Assembly (NCBI GenBank): GCA_944800085.1
Contig: CALYLO010000003.1
Coordinates: 535,753-599,752, forward strand
Direction: 5' to 3'
Origin: Paenibacillus melissococcoides
Lineage (GTDB): Bacteria > Bacillota > Bacilli > Paenibacillales > Paenibacillaceae
Length of the DNA stretch: 64,000 nt
Shown: piece by piece, positions 27,094 through 37,010 of the stretch
How the letters are laid out: each line of letters starts with the position of its first letter
How positions within the stretch are numbered: the stretch's first letter is position 1
Notes under the pieces: model-generated
Told to the model about the DNA's origin: nothing
The model's database searches: none
The model's input: the letters and a program-made list of their open reading frames with translations, nothing else
Position numbers and translations under genes: made by a program

Positions 27094-27978
27094 ATGATGA
27101 TGCATGAATCGAAGCGGCAGCCTGCCCTATCGTCCTATCCTTTCGGTCAAGCGACAGCCGAAAGCGGAGCCTCTTCCGGAGCTGCGGGACATGAGGATGA
27201 GGATTACCGGCATTTCGTGACGGAGATCAAGCGCCTGACAGGCATTGATCTGCTGCAGTACAAGGAAGCGCAAATGAAGCGGCGGTTGACGACGCTGCGC
27301 ATGAAGAACGGGTACACGACCTTCCGCAGTTTTGTCGAAGCGATCCGGCAGAACCCGGGCTTGCTGGATGAATTTCTGGACCGGATGACGATTAATGTCT
27401 CCGAATTCTGGCGCAATCCGAACCGGTGGGTCACGCTGAGAGACAGCGTGCTGCCGGCGTTGGCGGCCAATACGAAGCAGCTGCGCTGCTGGAGCGCGGC
27501 CTGTTCCACCGGAGAGGAACCGTACACGCTGGCCATGATATTAAATGAGTCGGGCCTGCTGCAGCGCTCTCAGATTACCGCTACCGATATTGACGAGAAC
27601 GTCTTGATGAAGGCGAAGGAAGCGTGCTACGTGGAGCGCTCGCTCAAGGATGTGCCGGATGTGTGCCGGCAGAAATATTTTCAACAGACGCCGGAAGGGT
27701 ACCGGGTTGTCGAGTCGTTGAAGAACGCGATTCGGTTCCGCAAGCAGAATCTGCTGGAGGACGCGTTCGACACCTCGCATGACCTGATCATTTGCCGCAA
27801 TGTCATGATTTATTTCACGGAGGAAGCCAAATTCCAATTGTACCGCAAATTCGCCGATGCGCTAAAACCGGGCGGGGTGCTATTTGTGGGAAGCACGGAA
27901 CAGATTTTCAATCCGGGCCAATACGGACTGGAGACGATGGAGACGTTCTTTTACCGGAAAATGGCATCTAGCGTATAA
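27094..27978 (+). CDS. cheR: Chemotaxis protein methyltransferase CheR
   Basis: 294 residues. It methylates glutamates of chemoreceptors using SAM. An N-terminal helical CheR_N domain (about 38-95, with YKEAQMKRRLTTLRMKNGY) precedes the SAM domain with CWSAACSTGEEPYTLAM, ATDIDENVL and IICRNVMIYF. The first about 35 residues (Ser/Ala-rich) exceed the usual start; a shorter form is possible. No other chemotaxis genes are nearby, as in Bacillus. Confidence 0.93.
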   Translation: MMMHESKRQPALSSYPFGQATAESGASSGAAGHEDEDYRHFVTEIKRLTGIDLLQYKEAQMKRRLTTLRMKNGYTTFRSFVEAIRQNPGLLDEFLDRMTINVSEFWRNPNRWVTLRDSVLPALAANTKQLRCWSAACSTGEEPYTLAMILNESGLLQRSQITATDIDENVLMKAKEACYVERSLKDVPDVCRQKYFQQTPEGYRVVESLKNAIRFRKQNLLEDAFDTSHDLIICRNVMIYFTEEAKFQLYRKFADALKPGGVLFVGSTEQIFNPGQYGLETMETFFYRKMASSV

Positions 27979-28065
27979 TCCGTATCCCTTCTTCCGATAC
28001 TAGACTTACGTAGACGGAACGAGCATCCTCCAGGATGACTACGAGGACGGAGGGACGAGCACGAT

Positions 28066-28251
28066 ATGGACAAGAGGACGGTCATCGCGGCTTACCGGCG
28101 AGGAGAATTAACGATCCACGAATGCGCCCAAATTATAGGGGTGGAAGTGACATTGAAAAACTGGCTCCCTCTGTTGGCGGAGGAGGAACGGGCGGGAACG
28201 GCTCCCGCGCCTTTGCGGTCGGCCTCGAAACGGGCCTCCGTATGGAGATAG
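28066..28251 (+). CDS. Small hypothetical protein
   Basis: 61 residues, ATG after GGAGGGAC. The first 35 residues (MDKRTVIAAYRRGELTIHECAQIIG...) look like a helix-turn-helix of the kind used to sense repeat-initiation contexts, then a basic Ala/Arg tail. No family named. It lies between cheR and the terminator that precedes aroC. Confidence 0.45.
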   Translation: MDKRTVIAAYRRGELTIHECAQIIGVEVTLKNWLPLLAEEERAGTAPAPLRSASKRASVWR

Positions 28252-28328
28252 CGGAGCCGAAGGTCTGTTCCGGTTCTTGGCATCCGCTGCCGGATGGCGG
28301 CGAGCGATACCTATGCGCACAGTTCATG

Positions 28329-28374
28329 ACACGCTCTTGGCGGCATTACGCCTTCGGAGCGTGTTTTTGTTTTC
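28329..28374 (+). terminator. Terminator just before the aroC promoter
   Basis: ACACGCTC / GAGCGTGT outer stem and GGCG / CGCC inner stem, then TTTTTGTTTTC. Its T-tract ends at the first base of the -35 box of the next promoter. Confidence 0.85.
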
Positions 28375-28403
28375 TTGTCAAACGTTGCCTCCTATACTAT
28401 AAT
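28375..28403 (+). promoter_or_regulatory. Sigma-A promoter of aroC-aroB-aroH
   Basis: TTGTCA (28375-28380), 17 bases, TATAAT (28398-28403). Confidence 0.82.
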
Positions 28404-28463
28404 GAGCAAAAGAGTTAAGGATTTTAGCCATTTACAGCAATACAGCTTAAAGGGGGAGCAACG

Positions 28464-29633
28464 GTGAGTCTACGTTATTTGACAGCAGGAGAGACCCACG
28501 GACCGCAATTGACCGCCATCGTTGAAGGGATGCCCAGCAACCTGGCGATTGACTTTGAACAGTTGAACTTTCAGCTTCAACGCCGCCAAAAAGGGTATGG
28601 CCGCGGACGGCGGATGCAGATTGAGACGGATACGGCCGCGATCGTCGGCGGGGTGCGTCATGGTTATACGACCGGAGCTCCTATCGCGTTAGTAGTCGAG
28701 AATAAGGATTGGAAGCATTGGCGGAATATTATGAACGTGGAGCCGATCGAAGGCTCCGACGAAGAAAAGCGCCGGGTCCATCGTCCCCGTCCGGGACATG
28801 CGGATCTGAACGGGGGCTTGAAGTATCAATTGACCGATCTGCGCAACGTGCTGGAGCGCTCCAGCGCGCGCGAGACCGCGGCCCGCGTCGCGGTGGGCGC
28901 CGTCGCCCGCCAACTGCTGGAAGCGTTCGGCATCAAGATCGGCGGACAAGTTATCCGCATCGGGGAGATTGAAGCGCCGCCGCATTCTCTCCCGCTGGAT
29001 GAGATGATCGAACGGACCGAGCAGTCTTCGGTTCGGGTCGTTGATCCGGCAACCGAGAAGGCGATAGAGGACTACATCGATAAAATCAAGGCAGAGGGCG
29101 ACTCGATCGGCGGCATCGTGGAGTGCATCGTCGAAGGCGTTCCTGTCGGGTTGGGAAGCCATGTACAGTATGATCGCAAGCTGGACGGCCGCATCGCGCA
29201 GGCGGTCATGTCCATCAACGCGTTCAAAGGCGTCGAGATCGGCATCGGCTTCGAAGCCGGACGCCTGCGCGGGTCGCAGGTGCACGACGAGATCCTCTAT
29301 GACGAAGAGAAAGGCTATACGCGCGCTTTCAACCGCCTCGGCGGCTTCGAGGGCGGCATGACGAACGGGATGCCGATCGTCGTTCGCGGCGTGATGAAGC
29401 CGATTCCGACGCTGTATAAGCCGATGCGCAGCGTGGATATCGACACGAAGGAAGCCTTCACGGCCCAAGTCGAGCGTTCCGACGCATGCGCCGTGCCTGC
29501 GGCCAGCGTCGTCTTGGAGCATGTCGTCGCTTGGGAGGTCGCGAAGGCGTTCCTGGAGAAATTCGGCGGAGATTCGATGGAGGAGATTCGCGCCAACTAC
29601 GAGCAATACTTGCAGCAAGTGGCCCGGTACTAG
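28464..29633 (+). CDS. aroC: Chorismate synthase
   Basis: 389 residues, GTG start after AAAGGGGGAG. It converts EPSP to chorismate with reduced FMN. Signatures are [16 protein letters not shown] (start), the RRQKGYGRG segment, [27 protein letters not shown] and [10 protein letters not shown]. It supplies MqnA, AroH and TrpE, all encoded in this window. Confidence 0.96.
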   Translation: MSLRYLTAGETHGPQLTAIVEGMPSNLAIDFEQLNFQLQRRQKGYGRGRRMQIETDTAAIVGGVRHGYTTGAPIALVVENKDWKHWRNIMNVEPIEGSDEEKRRVHRPRPGHADLNGGLKYQLTDLRNVLERSSARETAARVAVGAVARQLLEAFGIKIGGQVIRIGEIEAPPHSLPLDEMIERTEQSSVRVVDPATEKAIEDYIDKIKAEGDSIGGIVECIVEGVPVGLGSHVQYDRKLDGRIAQAVMSINAFKGVEIGIGFEAGRLRGSQVHDEILYDEEKGYTRAFNRLGGFEGGMTNGMPIVVRGVMKPIPTLYKPMRSVDIDTKEAFTAQVERSDACAVPAASVVLEHVVAWEVAKAFLEKFGGDSMEEIRANYEQYLQQVARY

Positions 29634-29644
29634 GAGGGAGCGTC

Positions 29645-30766
29645 ATGGAGAACAAGGAAGCGATGCAAGCCGTAGAGCTGAGAGTCGATCTTGGCGAACG
29701 CTCTTACCCGATCTGGATCGGGAGCGGGCTGCTGGACCGGCTTGGCGAGGCGAGCCGGCAGGCGGGCATCCCTGCGGGAAGCCCGATTCTCGTCATCACC
29801 GATGAGCATGTGGGCCGGCGTTATTTGAACCGGGCCGAGCAAGCGCTGCACGCGGCCGGTTACCGTACCGCGTCGCTTACCGTGCCGCCAGGGGAGCAGT
29901 CCAAATCGCTGGCCGTGTTCGAGGACTGCGTCCGCGCCGCGCTGGAAGCGGGTTGCGACCGCATGTCCACGGTCGTGGCGCTGGGCGGCGGCGTCGTCGG
30001 CGATCTGGCCGGCTTCGTGGCGGCCTCGTATATGCGCGGCGTCCGCTTCATTCAGGTGCCGACCACGATTCTGGCGCATGACAGCAGCGTCGGCGGCAAG
30101 GTGGCGGTGAATCATCCGTTGGCCAAAAACATCATCGGCGCCTTCCATCAACCGGAGTTCGTGCTCTATGATACGGCGACCCTGCAATCGCTGCCTGATC
30201 GGGATGTCCGTTCCGGTCTGGCGGAGATGGTGAAGCACGGCTTGATCTGGGACGCCGGCTTCGTCGCTTGGTGCGAGGCGAATGCCGGGAAGCTGCTGGC
30301 CAAGGATGAGGAAGCGTTGGCCTATGGCTTGGCGCAGGGTTGCGCCGTCAAGACTGCCGTCGTATCCCAGGACGAGCGCGAGAACGGACTGCGGGCGATT
30401 CTGAATCTGGGCCATACGATCGGCCATGCCCTGGAGGCGGTGGCCGGCTATGGCGAGCTGCTGCATGGCGAAGCGATCGCGATCGGAATGGTCGGCTCGG
30501 CCCGTCTGGCGGAGCGGCTCGGAGCGGCAGCGGATGTCGCAGCGCGGACGGAAGCGTTGATGCGCCAGTTCGGCCTGCCGGTATCGATTCCGGCCGGCTA
30601 TTCGACCGAGGCGATTCTGGATGCGATGATGCATGACAAGAAGTTCAAGGAGGGCCGGACGGTATTTGTGCTCCCGACAGCTATCGGCAAGGTGGAGATC
30701 CGGCGCGATGTGCCGGTGGAACTGGTGGGGAACATCATCGAAGAGTTGAAAGGGGAGACGAAGTAA
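29645..30766 (+). CDS. aroB: 3-dehydroquinate synthase
   Basis: 373 residues from ATG 29645, after AGGAGGGA that overlaps the aroC stop. It uses NAD and a metal to close DAHP to dehydroquinate. Visible are VVALGGGVVGDLAGF, QVPTTILAHDSSVGGKVAVNH and the metal-binding histidines in NLGHTIGHALE and LLHGEAI. Confidence 0.96.
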   Translation: MENKEAMQAVELRVDLGERSYPIWIGSGLLDRLGEASRQAGIPAGSPILVITDEHVGRRYLNRAEQALHAAGYRTASLTVPPGEQSKSLAVFEDCVRAALEAGCDRMSTVVALGGGVVGDLAGFVAASYMRGVRFIQVPTTILAHDSSVGGKVAVNHPLAKNIIGAFHQPEFVLYDTATLQSLPDRDVRSGLAEMVKHGLIWDAGFVAWCEANAGKLLAKDEEALAYGLAQGCAVKTAVVSQDERENGLRAILNLGHTIGHALEAVAGYGELLHGEAIAIGMVGSARLAERLGAAADVAARTEALMRQFGLPVSIPAGYSTEAILDAMMHDKKFKEGRTVFVLPTAIGKVEIRRDVPVELVGNIIEELKGETK

Positions 30767-30768
30767 GC

Positions 30769-31137
30769 ATGCATGCAAGGGGAATACGCGGAGCGACCAC
30801 CGTCCAGCGCAATGATGCGGATGAAATACGGCGCGAGACGACCGTCTTGCTTGAACATATCGTGGCAGAGAATCAGATCGTTCCGGAGGACATCGTCAGC
30901 ATCTGGATTACGATGACCCAGGATCTGAACGCTTCCTTCCCGGCGCAGGCCATTCGCGCGATGCCGGGCTGGGAGTGGGTGCCGTTAATGTGCGCCGTGG
31001 AGGTGCCCGTCGCGGGCAGCCTGCCGCTGTGCATCCGTTTGATGGTGACCGTCAATACAAATAAATCGCAGCGGGAAATGCGCCACGTGTACTTGAACGA
31101 CGCTTCCCAGCTGCGCCCGGACTTGGCTACTTCATAG
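30769..31137 (+). CDS. aroH: Chorismate mutase AroH
   Basis: 122 residues, the monofunctional B. subtilis-type trimer. It starts MHARGIRGATTVQRNDADEI, and the active-site arginine lies in REMRHVYLNDA near residue 103. It makes prephenate, used by TyrA and HisC downstream. Two bases separate it from aroB. Confidence 0.95.
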   Translation: MHARGIRGATTVQRNDADEIRRETTVLLEHIVAENQIVPEDIVSIWITMTQDLNASFPAQAIRAMPGWEWVPLMCAVEVPVAGSLPLCIRLMVTVNTNKSQREMRHVYLNDASQLRPDLATS

Positions 31138-31213
31138 CGGAGAAGCGTCCCCGGGTATAAGCGTTCCAGCACGGAAGGAAGTAACGGAGATGCCGTCTGC
31201 TTCCGTTCGGGTG

Positions 31214-31242
31214 TTGACGCATCGTTCATTTGCGGGTATGAT
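31214..31242 (+). promoter_or_regulatory. Sigma-A promoter of the trp operon
   Basis: TTGACG (31214-31219), 17 bases, TATGAT (31237-31242). Transcription should begin near 31249, immediately before the TRAP site. Confidence 0.8.
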
Positions 31243-31253
31243 GTGAAGAAGCA

Positions 31254-31303
31254 TAGTTGAGTAGAGTTAGTTGAGATGAGATTGAGTTGAGTCGAGCTGA
31301 GAG
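31254..31303 (+). promoter_or_regulatory. TRAP-binding site in the trp leader
   Basis: A run of TAG/GAG triplets at 31254, 31259, 31264, 31268, 31273, 31278, 31284, 31289, 31294 and 31299, mostly spaced by two bases, as in the B. subtilis trp leader, where eleven triplets wrap the TRAP ring. I count ten well-spaced triplets plus overlapping ones (TAG 31262, GAG 31301). The mtrB gene for TRAP is at 20339-20560. Confidence 0.92.
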
Positions 31304-31469
31304 CATGGATACGTTTTTACAAGCGACAGCTATCGCCAGGGGTGCAGTGCCCTCCTTCTTTTTCTGGGTAACAACCGGGGATTATTTGGCGAAGCCGATC
31401 TTTCTTTGGCGATCCATTCTTTGTTATACCCTGAGCTTGATCATCCACAATATCATGATCGAATCAACG

Positions 31470-31500
31470 AACCTCTACCTTGCGGTAGAGGTTTTTTGTT
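31470..31500 (+). terminator. trp attenuator terminator
   Basis: AACCTCTACC / GGTAGAGGTT perfect 10-bp stem with loop TTGC and a TTTTTTG tail, 46 bases before trpE. The segment CTCTAC of its 5' arm is complementary to GTAGAG (31261-31266) inside the TRAP site, so a competing antiterminator is possible. A second stem GATCAT / ATGATC lies just upstream (31439-31460). Confidence 0.88.
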
Positions 31501-31545
31501 TCTTGCTTCCATCCGAATCACCCGAATTCGAAAGGAGTGGATGTC

Positions 31546-33195
31546 ATGCATCCTCATGTGGATGAAGTATTGCGATTATCCCGCACTTATCCGGTTATTC
31601 CGGTCTCCGAGACCATTACGGCAGATACAGAGACCCCGATACGATTGTTTCAAAGGCTGAAGCATGAGCCTTATGCTTTTTTGCTGGAAAGCGTGGAGGG
31701 CGGAGTCCAATGGGCGCGCTACTCCTTTATCGGCACAGATCCCTTTCTGATCTTGCAGGGCAAGAACGGCACGCTGCGCATTACCGAGCGGGACGCCGTC
31801 GCCGAGATTCAAGAGCGTCCGCTAACCGCCGTGAAGAAGCTGCTGCGCAAGTATGAAAGTCCGACCCTGGCGGGCATGCCGCCGCTAACGGGCGGGGCAA
31901 TCGGATTTTTCGGCTATGATCTGGTGCAGCAGTATGAGCGTCTTCCGCGCCATCGGCGGGACGACCTGATGATGAATGATATTCAATTCATGTTCTGCGA
32001 TCAGCTGATCGTCTTCGATCACGTCAAGCAGCAGATGCAGTTCATCGTCAATCTGCATCTGGAGCGGGACGATACAGAGGAGCATATCCGGGCGCAGTAC
32101 GCACAGGCGAAGGAGAAGCTGAGACGGCTGCAGGAGAAGCTGCTGGCCGCTCCGGCCACCGAACTGCAGAGCGGCCGCTTCCTCCCGGGAGGAACCGCCT
32201 CCGAGCTGAAGCCGTACCGTTCGAATGAGACGCGGGCGTCTTTTATGGAGAAGGTGGAGCGGGCGAAGGAATACATTCGCGGCGGCGACATCTTCCAGGT
32301 CGTCCTCTCGCAGCGGTTCGAGCGGCAGACGACGGTCGATCCGCTTGATGTGTACCGGGTGCTGCGGATGACGAATCCTTCCCCGTACATGTACATTCTG
32401 AAAATGGACGACGAAACGCTCGTCGGCACCTCGCCCGAGGCGCTTGTCCGGGTCAATGGCGAGCGGGTGGAGACGCGGCCGATTGCCGGCACCCGCCCGC
32501 GCGGACGGACGGAAGAAGAGGATCTGGCGCTGGAGGAAGAGCTGCTGGAGGATGAGAAGGAGCGGGCCGAGCATGTGATGCTGGTCGACCTCGGGCGCAA
32601 CGATCTCGGCCGGGTCTGCGAATTCGGCACGGTCCGCTGCGACACGTATATGGGCATTGAGCGCTACTCGCATGTGATGCACATTGTATCGAACGTCTCC
32701 GGCACGCTGCGCCGGGATAACGATTTCTTCGACGCCTTTCTGTCATGTCTCCCGGCCGGGACGGTCTCCGGCGCGCCGAAGCTGCGGGCGATGGAGATTA
32801 TCGCGGAGCTGGAGCAGGAAGCGCGCGGAGCCTACGCCGGCGCCATCGGTTATTTGGGCTTCAACGGCAATATGGACACCTGCATTACGATTCGGACGAT
32901 TATTTTCAAGGGCGGCACGGCCTATGTTCAAGCCGGCGCCGGCATTGTATGGGACTCGGTTCCCGAGAAGGAATACGAGGAGACGGTCAACAAGGCGAAG
33001 GCGCTGCTGCTCGCCATTCAGACGGCCGAGGAGATGTTCGAATGCAGGGAATCGGCTGCATCCATGGGAGCGCCGAAGGACGGCCGTCCTTCCGTCCAGG
33101 CTGCGGAGCGGGCCGCGCTCCCGGTCAATTGGGACTATTACGCGGCTGTCCAACCGGGCAAGAAGCTTATGGCAGAAAGGAGCGTATCGCAATGA
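31546..33195 (+). CDS. trpE: Anthranilate synthase component I
   Basis: 549 residues from ATG 31546, eight bases after AAAGGAG. It makes anthranilate from chorismate with the glutaminase subunit. It has the N-terminal LLES tryptophan-feedback motif near residue 50 and the chorismate-binding half with GDIFQVVLSQRF, PIAGTRPRG, LVDLGRNDLGRV and SGAPKLRAMEII. The C-terminal about 50 residues extend beyond the usual end. No trpG is in this operon; as in B. subtilis a PabA-type glutaminase elsewhere may serve. ATGA overlap with trpD. Confidence 0.96.
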   Translation: MHPHVDEVLRLSRTYPVIPVSETITADTETPIRLFQRLKHEPYAFLLESVEGGVQWARYSFIGTDPFLILQGKNGTLRITERDAVAEIQERPLTAVKKLLRKYESPTLAGMPPLTGGAIGFFGYDLVQQYERLPRHRRDDLMMNDIQFMFCDQLIVFDHVKQQMQFIVNLHLERDDTEEHIRAQYAQAKEKLRRLQEKLLAAPATELQSGRFLPGGTASELKPYRSNETRASFMEKVERAKEYIRGGDIFQVVLSQRFERQTTVDPLDVYRVLRMTNPSPYMYILKMDDETLVGTSPEALVRVNGERVETRPIAGTRPRGRTEEEDLALEEELLEDEKERAEHVMLVDLGRNDLGRVCEFGTVRCDTYMGIERYSHVMHIVSNVSGTLRRDNDFFDAFLSCLPAGTVSGAPKLRAMEIIAELEQEARGAYAGAIGYLGFNGNMDTCITIRTIIFKGGTAYVQAGAGIVWDSVPEKEYEETVNKAKALLLAIQTAEEMFECRESAASMGAPKDGRPSVQAAERAALPVNWDYYAAVQPGKKLMAERSVSQ

Positions 33196-34247
33196 GTACT
33201 CACACGGTTCCAGACAGCGTCTTGACGAAGCAAGCGCTGGCCCATGTGCTGGCCGGCGGTCATCTGAGCCGCGAAGAAGCGCGGGAGGTCATGTCCGACG
33301 TGATGGACGGCCATGCCTCTGCCGCCCAGATCGGCGCTTTGCTGGCCTGCTTGCGTCTGAAGGGTGAGACGGTGGACGAAATTGTCGGCTTCGCCGAGGC
33401 GATGCGCAGCCGTGCCCGCCACGTCATCACCGCGCAGGATCGGCTGCTTGATACATGCGGGACCGGCGGTTCCGGCATCCACAAGCTGAACATTTCTACG
33501 GTATCGGCGATTATCGCGGCTTCCGCTTCCGTGCGGGTCGCGAAGCACGGCAACCGCTCCGCCTCCAGCCGCTCGGGCAGCGCCGACGTGCTTGAAGCGC
33601 TCGGCATCAATATCCATCTGACGAGCGACCAGGCCGCGGAATGCCTGGAGCGCGTCGGCATCTGCTTCCTGTTCGCGCAGGTGTTCCACCCCGCGATGAA
33701 GCATGCCGCGGCGCCGCGCCGGGAGCTGGGCGTGCGCACGGTGTTCAATATGCTCGGCCCGCTGACCAATCCGGCGGGAGCGGATCGCCAGGTGCTGGGC
33801 ATCTATGACCGCAGCCGCACCGAGACGATCGCGGCGGTGCTTCGCGAGCTGGGCTTGAAGCGGGCGCTCGTCGTCGCGAGCGAAGACGGCCTCGACGAGA
33901 TCAGCCTGTCCGCTCCGACCCGGATTAGCGAGCTGAAGGACGGCGAGCTGAGAACGTATGATATTACGCCGGAGCAGCTCGGGCTGCGGACGCAGCCGCT
34001 GGCCAGCGTGCTGGGCGGCGATGCCGCGACGAACGCCGCCATTATCCGCCGCATCCTGCACGGGGAGCAGGGACCGCACCGCGACATCGTGCTCGCGAAT
34101 GCCGGCGCCTGCATCTACGTGGCCGGGCAGGCGGAGAGCATCGCCGAAGGCGTCCGCATCGCGGCCGCCGCGATTGACAGCGGACAGACGCTCCGCAAGC
34201 TGGAGCAATGGAGAGAAGCGACAGGGGGATGGAGTCATGTTTCTTGA
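33192..34247 (+). CDS. trpD: Anthranilate phosphoribosyltransferase
   Basis: 351 residues; the ATG at 33192 overlaps the trpE stop. Motifs: DTCGTGGSG for PRPP, KHGNRSASSRSGSADVLEALG for anthranilate and Mg, and VFNMLGPLTNPA. It joins anthranilate to PRPP. Confidence 0.95.
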   Translation: MSTHTVPDSVLTKQALAHVLAGGHLSREEAREVMSDVMDGHASAAQIGALLACLRLKGETVDEIVGFAEAMRSRARHVITAQDRLLDTCGTGGSGIHKLNISTVSAIIAASASVRVAKHGNRSASSRSGSADVLEALGINIHLTSDQAAECLERVGICFLFAQVFHPAMKHAAAPRRELGVRTVFNMLGPLTNPAGADRQVLGIYDRSRTETIAAVLRELGLKRALVVASEDGLDEISLSAPTRISELKDGELRTYDITPEQLGLRTQPLASVLGGDAATNAAIIRRILHGEQGPHRDIVLANAGACIYVAGQAESIAEGVRIAAAAIDSGQTLRKLEQWREATGGWSHVS

Positions 34248-35040
34248 TCGGATTGTACAGACGAAGCGTCAAGAGGTAGCGGAGCTGGCTGCGGCGCTGA
34301 ACCGCCGGGAGGCGGAGCGCACGATTGCGGAGCTGCCGCAATGCCGCTCGCTCATATACGCGCTGACGGCCGGGAAACGGCGTTCCGTCGGCTTGATTGC
34401 GGAAGTGAAGAAGGCATCCCCTTCCAAAGGGCTGATCCGCCAAAACTTCGATCCGGCGGCCATCGCCCGCGGCTATGAAGCCGCCGGGGCCGACGCGCTG
34501 TCGGTGCTGACGGATCGCGATTATTTTCAAGGCGGCAATGATATTTTGCGCGAGGTGCGCAGCCGGACGGAGCTGCCGGTGCTGCGCAAGGAATTCATCA
34601 TCGATGAGCTGCAGCTGCTGGAAGCCCGTCTCATCGGCGCCGATGCCGTGCTGCTCATCGCGGCGATATTGAACGACGGCGAGCTGGCGCGGCTGAACCG
34701 ATGCGCGCTTGATCTCGGGATGGAGACGCTGATTGAAGTTCATGATGAGGAGGAGCTGAAGCGGGTGCTGGCGCTCGACGATGCGCCGCTCATCGGAATT
34801 AACAACCGGAATTTGCATACCTTCGTTACGGATCTGGAGCAGACCGAACGGCTGCGTGCGCTCGTTCCAGCCGATCGGACGCTGGTCAGCGAGAGCGGAA
34901 TTCATAAGCCGGAGCATATGAAGCGGCTGGCGGAGACGGGAATCGACGCCGCGCTCGTCGGCGAGCATCTGATGCGGCAGCCGGACGTGGAAGCGGCCGT
35001 ACAACAATTGATGAGCGGCCTGCCGCGGGTCGCGGTATGA
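34237..35040 (+). CDS. trpC: Indole-3-glycerol phosphate synthase
   Basis: 267 residues, TIM barrel. Catalytic Lys/Glu segments: AEVKKASPSKGLI, VLRKEFIIDELQLLEARLIGAD, LIEVHDEEEL and GINNRNLHTF. It closes CdRP to indole glycerol phosphate. It overlaps trpD by 11 bases. Confidence 0.95.
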   Translation: MFLDRIVQTKRQEVAELAAALNRREAERTIAELPQCRSLIYALTAGKRRSVGLIAEVKKASPSKGLIRQNFDPAAIARGYEAAGADALSVLTDRDYFQGGNDILREVRSRTELPVLRKEFIIDELQLLEARLIGADAVLLIAAILNDGELARLNRCALDLGMETLIEVHDEEELKRVLALDDAPLIGINNRNLHTFVTDLEQTERLRALVPADRTLVSESGIHKPEHMKRLAETGIDAALVGEHLMRQPDVEAAVQQLMSGLPRVAV

Positions 35041-35059
35041 CGGAAGGAGTGTGAGTGTG

Positions 35060-35830
35060 ATGACGGAAGTGACGGAGGATGCGAGGCAGGAGCGGGCCGG
35101 AGGCGGCCATGAACAGGCGACGAGCGTGAAAATATGCGGGGTGACCGGATTGGAGACGGCCCGGGAGATCGTTGGGGCCGGGCCGGACTGCATCGGGTTC
35201 GTGTTCGCGCCCAGCCGGCGGCGCGTCTCGCCTGCCGATGCGCGCGGCTGGTTGGCCCGCCTGGAGGAAGAGGGCGCGAAGCTTCCGCTCACGGTCGGGG
35301 TGTTCGCCCGCCCGCGGCGGGAGGAGGTGGACGCGGTGCTGACGGAGGTTCGCCTCGACGCGGTGCAATTGATCGCCGACCATGATCCGGATCTTCCGGC
35401 GTGGCTGAAGCGCCGGCATGAGGTGCAGGTCTGGCTGACAGTGCCGATTGCCCGCGCGGAGCCGGGCGGGAGCCGCATGGCTGCGGCGGAAGCGATGCTG
35501 CGCCGCATGCGGCATTGCATTGACGCCATTCTGCTGGATACGCATGATCCGTCGCAGGGGGGCGGCTCTGGCCGCACTTTCGATTGGACCGTGATTCCGC
35601 ACTATCGTTCGCTTGCGGGAGAGCTTGGCCTCCTCCTGTATGCGGCGGGCGGGCTGAATCCGGACAATGTCGGAACGCTGCTTGCGGGCGGCCGCATCGA
35701 TGGCGTGGATGTATCGAGCGGGGTCGAGACCGAAGGGATAAAAGATATTCGTAAAGTATCCGCATTTATCGAAAGGGTGAGAGCATATGGAACAGACACA
35801 GACGAAGGGAACGGCGGCGGCGCTGCCTGA
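35060..35830 (+). CDS. trpF: Phosphoribosylanthranilate isomerase
   Basis: About 256 residues; GTG 35057 is an alternative. Catalytic Cys lies in VKICGVTG and the general acid Asp in [19 protein letters not shown]. The tail is longer than usual because the frame runs 44 bases into trpB. An N-terminal extension of about 20 charged residues precedes the barrel. Confidence 0.93.
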   Translation: MTEVTEDARQERAGGGHEQATSVKICGVTGLETAREIVGAGPDCIGFVFAPSRRRVSPADARGWLARLEEEGAKLPLTVGVFARPRREEVDAVLTEVRLDAVQLIADHDPDLPAWLKRRHEVQVWLTVPIARAEPGGSRMAAAEAMLRRMRHCIDAILLDTHDPSQGGGSGRTFDWTVIPHYRSLAGELGLLLYAAGGLNPDNVGTLLAGGRIDGVDVSSGVETEGIKDIRKVSAFIERVRAYGTDTDEGNGGGAA

Positions 35831-37010
35831 CGTTCACGGCCGCTTCGGCGACTTCGGCGGGAGATACGTGCCGGAGACGTTGATGAACGCGCTTCTTGAG
35901 CTGGAAGAAGCTTATCATAAATTTACGAAGGATTCGGAGTTCCAGGCGGAGCTGATCAAGCTTCTGCGGGAATATTCCGGCCGACCGACTTCGCTCTATT
36001 ATGCGGGGCGGTTGAGCGAGACGCTGGGCGGAGCCAAAATTTATCTGAAACGGGAAGACCTCAATCATACCGGCGCTCACAAAATCAACAACACGATCGG
36101 TCAGGCGCTCCTCGCCAAGCGGATGGGCAAGAAAAAGGTTATCGCCGAGACGGGAGCGGGGCAGCATGGCGTGGCGACGGCGACCGTGGCGGCTCTGCTC
36201 GGCATGGAGTGCAAGGTGTTCATGGGCGAAGAGGATATGAAGCGTCAGCGGCTGAACGTATTCCGCATGCAGCTCCTCGGGGCGGAGGTCGTTCCCGTCC
36301 TGTCGGGAACCCGCACGCTGAAGGATGCCTGCAACGAGACGCTGCGCTACTGGGTCAGCCATGTCGATGACACCTTCTACATTCTCGGGTCGGTGACCGG
36401 GCCGCATCCTTATCCGATGATGGTGCGGGACTTCCAACGCATTATCGGGGACGAGACCCGCAAGCAGATATTGGAGAAGGAAGGCCGCCTTCCCGATCTC
36501 GTTATCGCCGCCGTCGGCGGGGGCAGCAATTCGATGGGCATGTTCTACCCGTTCCTTCAGGATGAGTCGGTGGCGCTGCTCGGCGTTGAAGCCGCCGGCA
36601 AAGGAATCGACACGCCATTCCACGCCGCCACGATGACGAAGGGGTCCCGCGGAGTGTTCCAGGGCTCGCTCAGCTACGTGCTCCAGGATGACTTCGGCCA
36701 GGTGCAGCCGGCGCACTCGATATCGGCCGGATTGGATTATCCGGGCGTCGGCCCGGAGCACGCGTACCTGAAGGACAGCAAGCGGGCGAAGTACGCGCCG
36801 ATCACGGATGCAGAGGCGCTGGACGCGCTTCAATTGCTGAGCCGGACCGAAGGAATTATTCCGGCGCTGGAATCGGCACATGCCGTAGCGCAGGCGATCA
36901 AGGAAGCGCCGTCGATGTCTCCGGACTCGATTCTGGTCATCTGCCTGTCGGGTCGCGGAGACAAAGACGTGAATCAGATTATGGAGACGCTGGGGGAAGA
37001 GGAAGGATGA
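35787..37010 (+). CDS. trpB: Tryptophan synthase beta chain
   Basis: 407 residues. PLP lysine is in HTGAHKINN, the catalytic segment is [14 protein letters not shown], the phosphate loop is GGGSNSMG. The TrpB1 form pairs with TrpA. The start lies inside trpF after AAAGGGTGAG. Confidence 0.96.
   Translation: MEQTQTKGTAAALPDVHGRFGDFGGRYVPETLMNALLELEEAYHKFTKDSEFQAELIKLLREYSGRPTSLYYAGRLSETLGGAKIYLKREDLNHTGAHKINNTIGQALLAKRMGKKKVIAETGAGQHGVATATVAALLGMECKVFMGEEDMKRQRLNVFRMQLLGAEVVPVLSGTRTLKDACNETLRYWVSHVDDTFYILGSVTGPHPYPMMVRDFQRIIGDETRKQILEKEGRLPDLVIAAVGGGSNSMGMFYPFLQDESVALLGVEAAGKGIDTPFHAATMTKGSRGVFQGSLSYVLQDDFGQVQPAHSISAGLDYPGVGPEHAYLKDSKRAKYAPITDAEALDALQLLSRTEGIIPALESAHAVAQAIKEAPSMSPDSILVICLSGRGDKDVNQIMETLGEEEG

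Noticed and set aside
31300-31545. T-box riboswitch in the trp leader
   Set aside because: No AGGGTGG-ACCGCG T-box sequence or specifier loop is visible before the terminator.
31305-31565. Possible Trp-containing leader peptide before trpE (ATG 31305)
   Set aside because: It has only two scattered tryptophans and a poor ribosome site, and it runs past the trpE start. The TRAP triplets and mtrB explain control better.
28470-36000. Long minus-strand open frames across aroC, aroB and the trp genes
   Set aside because: They mirror strong plus-strand genes in GC-rich DNA, have no ribosome sites and contain no recognisable domains.
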